64,000 nt of DNA from Kwoniella bestiolae CBS 10118 (Eukaryota; Basidiomycota; Tremellomycetes; Tremellales; Cryptococcaceae), in the NCBI RefSeq assembly GCF_000512585.2, contig NC_089241.1, positions 3,552,001-3,616,000 of the forward strand, written 5' to 3'. A model generated the notes under the pieces. That model was not told where the DNA came from. It saw only the letters and a program-made list of their open reading frames with translations, and did no database searches. Position 1 is the first letter of the stretch, and each line of letters opens with the position of its first letter. The position numbers and the translations under genes were made by a program. Below, one piece after another: positions 1 through 10,400 of this stretch.

Positions 1-246
1 TCTGCCGAAACCAGCTTAATGGAAATTAGTAAGCTCCAGAACGAGCTGATCCAGCACCTATCCTCTCAGACAGAGATGATTGATCAGCTTTACTCTGAGG
101 CGATCGATTCGGTAGGGTCGATGGATAAGGCCAATGAGCAACTGAAAAAGGCAAGGGAGAATAATAGGGAGGGGAGAGTGTTTTTGTTGGTTTTTCTTAT
201 TGGGGCGAGTTTGGGACTGTTATTTTTGGATTGGTATTCTAGTTAG
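1..246 (+). CDS. UFE1: ER t-SNARE, Ufe1/syntaxin-18 type (3' end only)
   Basis: Only the last 81 residues are inside the window; the reading frame is open to the left edge. They form a Qa-SNARE helix (EISKLQNELIQHLSSQ, then heptads through DQLYSEAIDSV) followed by a basic stretch and one C-terminal membrane anchor (VFLLVFLIGASLGLLF) ending four residues before the stop codon. A tail anchor directly after the SNARE motif and the IDQLYSEA-type segment match syntaxin-18/Ufe1, the ER SNARE for retrograde Golgi-to-ER fusion. The assignment rests on this C-terminal part alone. Another Qa-SNARE is possible but fits less well. Confidence 0.75.
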   Translation, partial: SAETSLMEISKLQNELIQHLSSQTEMIDQLYSEAIDSVGSMDKANEQLKKARENNREGRVFLLVFLIGASLGLLFLDWYSS

Positions 247-555
247 TAGGCGATCTTCTGTTTTTTGTACCTTCAGGTATGTCATGAAGGCGACGTACGG
301 GTACTCGCGGTGCGATGGATACATGAATTTATATCATCGTTGTGCAAGCTACCGGTAGATCAATTTGAATTACCATTATATGTACATGTTGATGCATGTT
401 GGTAAAGTCTATCTCTAATCTGAATACAACCATATACATATCACTTCTACTCCATCCTGTGACAATCCCTTCTCACGATCTAAGTGAGACCAGCCTCTTA
501 CTAGCTATGACAGGTTTCTATCTCAAGACATTCACCACGTCCGTGAGATTACACC
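247..555. other. Convergent intergenic region
   Basis: This is the shared 3' region of the SNARE gene and the lipid kinase gene, which point towards each other. I see no gene in it. It should hold both polyadenylation sites. Confidence 0.6.
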
Positions 556-2069
556 CTAAGCAAAGACGTAAAACCCTTTACCATCTTCCTTCTTCTCCTC
601 CAATCCGACCCTCGCAACCCCTCCCTCAGGAATAACATGCAACGCCCCATCAGCACACACCAATCTCGCATTCCCCTTTTCCAGCCCCTCCAGCCCGCCG
701 ATACCTCCCAGGGTAATGACCGGCTGCCATTCGAAGGAAGTACATCTAAATACTTCTACGACAGGTTCACCCTCCCCTTTGATCTCTAGCACATACCCCT
801 CTTTCTCTCTAGGTGGGAAAGTGAGATTCACATGATTCCCATTAGAATAGGCATTACCTACCACCTCGAACGCTCTCTTGCTCATCACCTCTTTTCTTTC
901 TGAGGGTGTAGCGGAGGTTATGAGTGGGTCTCTGGATGGTCGGATTATAGTAATGTATATATACGGTTGATCGTTGGGTTTGGTAGGTTTTAGAGTGGTA
1001 AGAGGAGAAATCACGAATGAAGGTTCAAGACGATCTACTGTAGATGTACTGAGGAAATATGAGAATGGTCCGTTCACTCTTATACTCTTCTCTGTTGAGT
1101 CAGGGATGGTATAAGGCTTGACCCAGTCCCCTTTCTTGGCATCCCACTGATCTACCATCCCACCCTCCCCCTCGGAATGCAGCGTAACATTCGCATAGAA
1201 AAGCTTTGACGCATTCTCTTGCGCGGCAATCTTGAACCTCTCCGTACTTGGATGTGTAGCTCGGAGTCGTTCTGAATCCTCCAGTATTGCTGCGTGGAGT
1301 GAGGTAGACAGGACGACGTGGGAATGTAGTTCTTCGATTGCACCGGGTTGTGATGACGACGAAAGGACGGTTTTGGTTATTGGGAGGTATACGGGAATGA
1401 ATTTTGAAAGGAAAAAGAAGAATGAGGAGAGGGTGTATAGTGTCTCTTCGGGCAGGGATAGGGTGGAGGGGAGGATGTTGATGAGTGATTGATTGGACAG
1501 GGTTGAGGAAGGTGGGAAGAGGGAGGAGTAGAGGGCGTTTGCCTATCATTACAGAACAGAGTATCGAGTTAGCGGGGGGACCACTTTTCTGGGTGATGTA
1601 ATGTACCGAGTGAATGAGATGATGAGATGGACGTGGATTATACTTGATCTGACCAAGGAAGAAGAGAACTCACAGTACCATATGGGAATAACACCACTTC
1701 CCATCTTACTTCTTGTGATGATACACCTTCCATAAACTCGTGGAACGTGCCATCACCACCTACTATACCTACGATTACTGCACCTTCCTTTTCGTTCTGA
1801 GATGAGAGCATGGTCTTGGCAATATTACCTGCATCTCCTGGCGAGGTGGTAGTGTGGATTTCATGGGGGATAGAAAGATGCTTGAGGATTGGGATGATAG
1901 TTTGATTTGCGACTACACATGGGATCAGCTTTAGTGATATCCTTCACACATCGCTCATAGTTGAGATATCTAGTGAATAGATGTATGTATGATACTCACA
2001 CTCTTCTCCTTTACCATGTCCTGAGACTGGATTGACGATCAGATGGAATGTATCTTGGGTTGTCGACAT
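556..2069 (-). CDS. Lipid kinase with DAGK catalytic domain (sphingosine/diacylglycerol kinase family)
   Basis: Three exons on the minus strand, 2000-2069, 1674-1912 and 556-1542, join in phase to 431 residues. The N-terminus shows the family's nucleotide-binding signatures: NPVSGHGKGEE near residue 13, SPGDAGNIAK near 47, and the glycine-rich loop GGDGTFHE at 75-82, followed by PYGTANALYSSL. The C-terminal half has the beta-rich second domain of these kinases. Enzymes of this fold phosphorylate long-chain bases, ceramide or diacylglycerol using ATP. Sequence alone does not tell me which substrate is used. It is shorter than yeast Lcb4 and has no obvious membrane segment. Both introns start GTGAGT, and the second is about 130 nt. 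The start is the first ATG before the conserved FHLIVNPVSG strand. Confidence 0.85.
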
Positions 2070-2551
2070 GATGACGAGTCTGAGTGGTGATTGTTGTACA
2101 GTGGAAGATAGTTGTAAGGAAGACTTGTTCCCTCCGGGTAGCCTCTATCTCTCCCTTTTATACTCTTCTCAATGTTCATCTACTCTCACCGTCGGCAAAG
2201 TCATCATCGTCACTCCCACTTATACATTAGCTTTGATCACCTCATCTCATCTGTATGATACCCCGACACACCGAAGAATGTCAACAATGTGGAGTCTCCG
2301 CATCATCCAGATGGAGAACAGTCCGATCTCCGTATCTTCCTTCCACTGTGCGTGACTGTATATATATTTGTGTTTTTGGATCAGTCAGTGACGCGCATGG
2401 TGATTATTCTGACTGCTCATTCCTTATCTCCATCTCATCTATATCTCATCCACCATCAGCGCATCCGCATCTTACCAACACCAACCAACTCCTCTTGGAT
2501 ATACTTCTTTGCTACGCTGACTAGCTTTGCTGGCCCCACAACCAGCCCACA
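2070..2551. promoter_or_regulatory. Divergent promoter, lipid kinase / TRAIP-like gene
   Basis: A 482-bp interval separates two start codons on opposite strands. It is pyrimidine-rich towards the right-hand gene. Short open frames occur in it, but none shows conserved features or splicing signals, so I read it as promoter and 5' leader sequence for both genes. Confidence 0.55.
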
Positions 2552-4818
2552 ATGGGCAAATCTCGCCTCGACGAGATCTCCTGCGCGATATGCTATGATC
2601 CGCTCTTCACCCTCCGAGACGATCTGGACGACCTCGTACCGATAGCTACGTGTGATTGTGGTGGGTCTGGTGTCACATCCTCAATCACTCACGGGAATAG
2701 CTGACTCCTCCATCGCATATAGGCCACGTATTCCACGAACCATGCGTGCTGAAATGGTTCACAACCCAATCCGAGGCGTACCTCGCCTCCGCCCGAGAAC
2801 GAGACCAAGACGGTCGATATGGCTCTCCAAGTCTCTCGGACGCTCCTGCAGAATGTCCAACATGTAGGACAGAGGTGTACGCAGATCCCGAAACTGGTCA
2901 ACCGTCTATTCATAGATTATTTATAGATTTTAGTGAATCATCAAATAACAGTCATTATATTGGATCATCCCCTCCACCTTCCTCGTGGTCGAAATACTTC
3001 AGTAGGAAGGGGAAGGAGAAGGAGAAGGAGGTGTTAGGTCTGGCGAGGAGAGCGAAGGGTATTGGAGAGGAGGTGAAGGGACTGAATGCGGATAGTGAAG
3101 AGGAGGAGATGGAGGGGATGATCAGGAGAGGGGAGGGGTTGGTAGCGGATTTGGTCGGGGAGAAAGTACTGGGTACGGTTCAGGTGAGTGATCTTGCTGT
3201 GTTGGATGGTCCTATGTATGCAGATGTACCCCTTGAACGGGAAGATGCGGGATATAGAATGGGAGGGACACACTTAATAATGGGGGATGAATTGAAAGAT
3301 TGGTTGGACGCAACTACCTCTCCCCCTTGATTGCTTCGATATTTGGGTGTATTCTAATAGCTGATGTATTCCTACTACTTGCAGAACTACATCGACGCTC
3401 TCACCAAAGAACTCAAAACTCTTCATCAAACTCTCCAAACCAACCCTCTCATCCCCAACCTCCGAGCAAAATTAGCAGAAAAGGAAACAGAACTTACCAA
3501 CCTCCATCGACAGAGCAGACTGAACGCTCAGAGGGAGATCAAAAAGGTGAAAGAGGAGGAACAAGCCAGGTGCGAACGACGAGTCAAAAAGGCGGAAGAG
3601 GAGAGAGATCTGATCAAGAGGGAGTATGAGAGGGAGAAGGTTCAGAGGAAGGCTGGGTTGAAGGCGATGGAGGAGAGGGAGAATGATACGAAGAGGAGGC
3701 TGGAGGAGATTACTGAGTGAGTGGTGATTGGGTGATTCATGGAGTACGAGTAAAGCTGATACCTGGGTGTTATGGTATAGACAACTCAAGAAGGAGAAGG
3801 AAGACAGACGAAGTAAGGAGACGACATTGCAGGAGAGGAATAAACAGCTCAAGATGTTTCAGAAGAAGGTGAGTCTTGCTTATTTATTTGGCGATCCCTG
3901 TGTTCAAAAGCAGGACTGATGTTGTCGTTCGATTTATAGGTTGAAGATCGTAAAGAGCTCAAAGCACGAATCGCAGCACTAGAAGCTGATAACGCTCGAC
4001 TTCGATCATCCATGTACGAAGGTATCGTACCTTCCGACGTAGAGGATTTAAAAGGAAGAGGCGGCGATACAAGCATTCAAGAGATCTCCGAAACATATTT
4101 CCCTTCCTCATCCAGATCCAGAACCAGAAATGGACGACACAGTACCGCCAAGATGGAAGAGGACGATTCACTCCAAATTGAAATGCCATCATTCCACGAT
4201 GATTCCTTCCGATCACCTAATCAACTCCTCCCCTCTCGAACGACTATGCGGAACCTTGATTCCACCGAATTCGATCGCGATCAGGACGAAGATGATAGTC
4301 CAAGTAAACATACGAGACAAAAGCAGAGGATGCACCCTACTGCGAGGACTATCGCTGTGGATTATAAAGCCGAGAGAAGAAGATCAAGCTCTAGTAAATA
4401 TTTTCCTGGCGAGGACGAGAAGGAGAATGAGTATTCTAGATATTCAGGTGGAGTGAAGAAAGGTGAAGATGGACCAAGTCCACCAAAGAGGAGTAAGACG
4501 AATCCGTTCGTGACGACGAAGGCATCCAACGAGAGACGTAAGGAATTACCTTCGCTCGGGCAGATGAGTACGAGTACGAGTACCTCGTCGGATAGGAAGG
4601 GTGCGATTGGACGGACGAACCAAAACCAAGGGTGGAACGATGTATCTATCATTGACCTTGCTACCGAATCAAGTTCAAATGAATCTTCACCTCGACGACC
4701 TGTAGTGAGGAAAAGAGAACAACAGAGGAGTGTCGTTGATATGCTTGGATTGGCTGATGGGATGGGAAGGCCCAGGAAGGGGGTTGTGAGTGGTCAGAAA
4801 GTTAGGAGGAAGTTTTAG
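2552..4818 (+). CDS. TRAIP-like RING-type E3 ubiquitin ligase with coiled coil
   Basis: Exons 2552-2660, 2723-3183, 3385-3716, 3781-3868 and 3940-4818 join in phase to 622 residues. The N-terminus is a RING: CAICYDPLF, then CDCGHVFHEPCVLKW, then CPTCR, with a long insertion before the last cysteine pair. From about residue 190 to 360 lies a charged coiled coil (many EK/ER heptads). The C-terminus is disordered and basic, with KRSKTNPF and a final VRRKF. RING at the extreme N-terminus, then a long coiled coil and a disordered basic tail is the plan of TRAIP/NOPO, the ligase that acts on stalled replication machinery in metazoans. It is longer than human TRAIP. I do not see a clear PIP box; QQRSVVDMLG has the spacing but lacks the aromatic pair. 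The second intron (3184-3384) is long for this window and its donor is the least certain. Confidence 0.7.
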
Positions 4819-5607
4819 ATGGGTTGGGGAATGGATCAGGGGAGAAAGGGGGTTCGAGTAAAGGAAATCGATAGGAATGACGATGGGGGGTAACGATGAT
4901 ACAGTATGTTGATTGTAGTTGCTTAGTTTTGGTATTATGTTTTGTATCATAGATTGTATGTCTTTGTTTTGATAGAACATGATTTGTAGATATTACAGTA
5001 TAGGTTGTAGACATCGTCAGATATGAACTATTGTGCATGATACTTTAGCTTGGTAACGGACATGCTGTATCGTCAAGTCGTTAAGGAACATCGTCGGAAT
5101 GGAGGTATTTTACTGTAGTCAAGCTATGAAGGTTCACTATGGTATCACACCTTTCGTCGTCAGTATCCAAGATGAGAGATGAGCCTCCAAGATGTCCCGT
5201 GATGTAGTGTAGCAATCGTCGTCAACGGTCAAACCGCGTCTTTCGAGGTAAAATTCAGAATTTCCCAGCGTGAGCATACATTATCTCCCAGTATTCTTCA
5301 ACAACCATGCATAGGCAAAGAGATGCGAAAAGATATATAAACTCTCCTTCTTTGTTTGAAAAGGTATCTTCCCTTCCTCATCAGCTGTGCTGCTCACTTC
5401 AATCGTTCGTTCATATTTTATTCCACTTCAACTATTCGAAAGACCGGTTCTTTCAAGCTCTTCTCTGTTCATCCATCTAATTATTTACATATCCCCCAAA
5501 TCCTTCAACCGAACTTTAACTCACTGTTTTTTTTGGTTTTTTTTCTGAGGAAGTCCAGACATTGCTTCATTGACTTATCTTAACTGAATATTGATTGTTC
5601 CCTCAAG
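4819..5607. other. Intergenic region between two plus-strand genes
   Basis: This holds the 3' end of the RING gene and the promoter and leader of the secreted-protein gene. T-rich and pyrimidine-rich runs precede the downstream ATG, including a stretch of T around 5527-5546. No coding region is supported here. Confidence 0.55.
5334..5340 (+). promoter_or_regulatory. TATA-like box upstream of secreted-protein gene
   Basis: A TATATAA heptamer lies about 270 nt upstream of the ATG at 5608, before a pyrimidine-rich leader. A TATA-containing promoter would fit a strongly or conditionally expressed extracellular protein. The transcription start itself cannot be read from sequence. Confidence 0.4.
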
Positions 5608-6747
5608 ATGTTGTTCGCTAAAACACTCCTATCGCTCCTCCCTCTTTTACTCGTCGTCTCAGCCAAGCCGTTGAGGTTGAAGAGACAGGGTGGTCAGTGC
5701 CCTACCTTTGCTTTACAAGATTATGCGTGAGTTGTCTCCCTTCCCTTGTCTCTTCCATATCGTCCTTCACACAGCTGATGCATTGTCTCCTTCTCTTTTC
5801 CTCTTTCGCACGGGCTTGCTTGCTCAACAACTTCACTCCTACTCCTACTCGCTCGACCTCATACACCCTCCCCATCCACCATTCACCATCCCCTGTCCGA
5901 TGTCCAGCGCATTCCAAATTTCCGATGGAGTCGCAGGAGACGCAGCGGCAGAGGCCAATGCGATCTTTGTAGATCCGTTTGATGGGTGTGATTTGTCTAC
6001 GGTCGATGCGGATAGTCTGGATAATATGTCTGCTATGAGGGAGGTGAGTTTCGTATCTCCTCTCCATTCTTCTTCTGTTACGAACTATAGTATAAGTTAG
6101 TCGAGACTGACATGGGTTATTTTGTATAATGTCATTTAGGCCGCGGAAGACGCCGAGACGGAATTGTTCAATCCCCAGATCGACGCTGCTACGGGTGTTG
6201 AGGCCGATGCACTGCAGGTTGGAAAGATCAAGAATAAGTGAGCCAGGTCAATCTTACTCATAGTCTTACTTTGAGTGATCATGCTATATCAGTGGAGACT
6301 GACTGAAAGTAATTGGTTTCAACACTCGCAGGGTCCTCAAATTGACAGCGTTCAGCCAAGTACTCAATATCAAGATTGCTCAAGGGGACGATGCGAGTGT
6401 GACGAAGCTTGAGGAAGAGCAGGTGTGTATTCGGTCACTCATAATACTATATGGTGAAGGGAAGATAGGCAGGGTTAGCTGATCTGATGGTACCGGGTTC
6501 ACAGGGCAAACTCACCAAGAACATTGCGACTGACGAGGCATCTGCCGGAGAGGCGTCTCAAGCTGCTGTAGGAGGTGGTGGTGCCAGTAATGCTGCTGCG
6601 GATACTGCAGATGAAGATGACGCTGCTGCAGATGACACTGCGGATGAAGTGGACGCTGCTGCGGATGATACCACATCCACGGATGATGAGGAGGAGGCTA
6701 CTGCTTCTTCGTCTGCTGGTGGATCTACTTGTACTTGTGCGAATTAG
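5608..6747 (+). CDS. Small secreted acidic protein, function unknown
   Basis: Exons 5608-5726, 5908-6043, 6140-6237, 6332-6422 and 6505-6747 give 228 residues. Residues 1-19 are a signal peptide (LLSLLPLLLVVSA), followed at once by LRLKRQ, a dibasic Kex2-type processing site. The mature part has few cysteines (one near its start, one in the middle and two in the terminal CTCAN) and a helical middle (ETELFNPQID, GKIKNKVLKL). Its last 80 residues are acidic and low-complexity, made of Ala/Asp/Thr repeats and then a Ser/Gly-rich tail. There is no hydrophobic C-terminus, so no GPI anchor. I recognise no domain. The secreted, acidic, repeat-tailed layout suggests an extracellular or wall-associated protein, but a role cannot be assigned. 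Confidence 0.7.
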
Positions 6748-7470
6748 TTGATAATACCATATACGCAATACTCTCTGAGTTGGTGTTAGTCAGTAACTAC
6801 ATCAAGTGACTCTCGGTCGATATTCAATGTTCAGCTCAAGATAAACAGTCATGCATTTTCTGTTCACCTCGATACTCTAGCATTCACCACGTGTATCAAG
6901 CCTAATTGGCTTAACTGAGATACTGTAACTGTAAATGATAAATTACCTATTACAGCATCTGATCGTCCGTTGTTCCGATGTTCCTGGATCCGGTAACTTG
7001 CATGTCTTTGACGAAGATCTTATTGTTCTCATTTCGATTGTCCCTGATAGACTCTGATAGACTCGTCTTTCCACCTCTTGCGTCAGTAGAGCACAGTACA
7101 ATACAAGCCACCATGTGAGTCCGAGACATTAGAACAATAGACAAAATGAACATGAACATGAGCAAGACCATGGATATCAACTTGATTGTTCGTTCCAATG
7201 ACTTTTGGTCTTGGGCCGAAAACCGAGGTATTGTTAGATTAGGGTGATCGGAGTGGGAGTTCTTAGTTCTTATTGTTCTCACCCAGTCTTTGGTTGACGA
7301 ACAATAAAGATTCTTGCTTGGACGACTGATTCGGACGGATATACGTAGACGTTTCATCAACAATAAGAAGTAATTTATAAAACTGCTGGTCAGCTAGAGG
7401 AAGAGAGAGGACATCTTACTCCGTTTTATCAGCTATACGATGCGTCCTTCACCTTGATTGGCATCACAGC
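6748..7470. other. Intergenic region with one doubtful minus-strand frame
   Basis: This interval lies between two plus-strand genes. It contains an uninterrupted minus-strand frame of 137 codons (6950-7363) with one strongly hydrophobic helix (LISMVLLMFMFILSIVLM) flanked by basic residues. It could encode a small single-pass membrane protein. Nothing else supports it, so I do not call it as a gene. The right end should be the promoter of the next gene. Confidence 0.4.
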
Positions 7471-10400
7471 ATGACCTACCTCCTCCTCCCGCTGCCTCCT
7501 CGTCCGAACTCTGTTTGGGATGTACCTCGCTCCCCCTCCCCTTCGCCCTCTCCGATCTTCCCAACCCACCCACAGGGAAATTTCGAAGACCCATTAGGAG
7601 AAGTGGGAAGTCCATTACTGGATTTGGACTACCCGTTCATCAAGGATGGGTTGGAAGTTTCGCTTGATATTCAGCTTGGGCAGGCGGGAGAGAAGAGCTC
7701 TTCGGAGCTGGATCTGGATTTCGGAGGAGATGATGTAGAAAGTCAAAGGTACGCACAAGCTTGGTTACTGTTGCTGTTACGATGAAACACGTCTTGGATT
7801 TATTGTTCTCGTGTGCTGATGTTTGTTTGTCTTGTGTCTGGACAACAAAGTAGTCATGAAGACAAATATGAAAATGAAGATGATTTGATTGTTGATGATC
7901 AATCATCATCATCCATTCCAACAATAAATGGAGATCAAAAGGAGGACGCACGGATCATCAATATCCACACACATACACCATCTTACTCTTACATCGATAT
8001 ACTCCCTCCTCGTCCTCCGGCTACCACACACAAGCACGAGCCATCCACGACAACTGTATCGATTCCTCTCCCTTTGATACTGAGATCACACACCAATCGA
8101 CAAAGTGCAAGCTTCATCAACCTATTCTCACCATCATCGCTTGGGTCACGCAATAGCTATAGGAATAGCACCAACACAAGCATAAAAGTACTTGTACACC
8201 CGAACCTTAGGCCCAGACTCAAACGCACAACATCATCACCTCTTCCGCTAGCTACCATGTCATTCAAAACTCCCGAGGGTCAATCGTCCTTTGATTTCGG
8301 TGATGGTCATAACGCCAATGCCAACGGCAATACTTCACCTTGGAAGGGACTACGTAGAGCATTATCACTTGGATCTAGTAGTAGCGTCGGAAGTAAACGA
8401 TCAACGATCAGGTCGTCAAGACAATTAAAGGGAACGGGCGCATGTACCCCTACCCCTACCCCTACCCCTATTAATCGCATCTACACTACCAATCAGGCTA
8501 GTAGTAGTAAAAGACATGATCAAATTCAATTCCAATCATCGGAGAACGATATACCCGATATCCATAGGAGTGCTGGTAGAGGTGTTCCATTTGAGGTTGA
8601 TATCGAAGAGGAATGGCACAATAATATGGTAGTATGGAAGGAGGGTGAAAGTGATTTTCTCACATTAAAATCTAGCAAGAAAAGTAGTAACATCCCCAGT
8701 GGACCGAGCTCACCTTGTGACACGGATCGTTTCTCTTTCACTGGCTCAGGCTCATCCTCTGGCTCATTCCCTTTTGATTTCCCAAACCCACCTAATCGAG
8801 AAATCGAAATCAATTCAACTTCACCTTCTCATCTCGACTCTTCACCAACTGACCCTAACTTCCCTCTCCCCTCTCAATCAACCAACCACCCACATACACA
8901 TACACATACACAAACACAAACACAAACACAAACACAAACACAAATACAAGATGAGAGTGGTAGGATAACCCCTATATCGATTGTCTCACTTTCATCTCAA
9001 CCTGCTTATTGTCCCCCTTCACCTGCTTTGACACCTTCACCTCATCCCTCTTTCTCAAATTCTCCTATCCTTACCACTCCCGGTGTACGACCTTCTCCCG
9101 CTTCTTCCTTGAACTTGGAGAAACTCGAAGAGCGGGATGAAATCGAAATCGACGTTGATATAACACACACACCGACAAACGAGCACATAAAACAAAAACA
9201 AACACAACAGATTGAATCCTCTGGTTCTCCTCTCACGCCGTTGATACCGATAAACACTACCCCTCCTTCAAGCTCCACTCCTTCATTGTCTTTCCCATCA
9301 AGACTCATTACGACGTCAACAACTGTACCCACCTCTGTCCCAGCTGATAAACAAAACGAAAGCGGGAATCAGTTTGATAGAACAATAAGCACCAACGAAA
9401 ATACCGATACAAATTTACAACCTCCTATTGTTCTTTCCACGCGCAACAACAACGACAAAGACAGAGACAACGATTCAATGCCGTTTGGACAGCAGCATCT
9501 AGCAAGTAGGGAAAGGGATTGGGCTTCCTACGATAATCAAGGTACGCATACTCTCTCCTTCTCTTTCTCTCTCTCTCTCCTTCCACTTCATCTACCTTTC
9601 ATCACATTCTGTCATCACACTCTGTTTCCCCTTGCTTTGCATTACCGCATTTCCCTTCTCCTGCCATCCGCTCACACATCTCCCTCTCTCTTTGCAGACA
9701 CACTTGACCCTCACCCACCACAGTCTGTCTCTGTCTCTGTATCAACCAAGGCTACACCGTACCAACATCACAAGGCTCAACCTTCCGTCCCTTACTCCAC
9801 ACGGACCACCTCTACCACCATCTCGGGTGGGCACAACTCGCGTTATTGTGGTGTTGACCCATTAGATATCTTATCGCCACCACCATCTTACGGCAATTTC
9901 TCCAACTCTTCCAGTAGCTCAAGGAGAAATTCGAAGTACACCGCATTCTCCGGATCGAGCGGAAGTTCCATCCTCTCATACTCCACTACCGACTCTTCTT
10001 CCTATCGAGGTCATAACCAACAGCAACATTGGCAGTTTGGTGGTCAACCTGATATCTCTACTGTCTTCGAGGAGGAAAACAGCGTTGATTTCAGTGAACA
10101 ACCTTTGGAAGATCAGGATCAACAGAAGAAGGATCAATACGAGTTCGGCATCAAGAACACCGAGTCCAACCATCAGCGATTCCATACATTGAATTCTCAA
10201 TCTTCATCTAACACATTGGTAAATCGACCACCTACCAAAGGGTACTTCTCAAGAGAAAGATCCGGAACCATCAACTCCCAGGCTGGAACTATCACATCCA
10301 ACCATTCAGGTAAATCAGCAAATAGTAAATCTGCTCCTCATCCATTCGCCAACGCGGTCGTCCGACCCACTTCTCCAATCATACCTACCAGTAAATCGCA

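Noticed and set aside
396..635. Plus-strand frame of 79 codons
   Set aside because: It overlaps the end of the lipid kinase exon on the other strand and has no conserved features.
8446..8470. CCCCTA repeats as an internal telomere remnant
   Set aside because: Only four units, in frame within a coding region, encoding a Thr-Pro repeat that fits the surrounding low-complexity protein.
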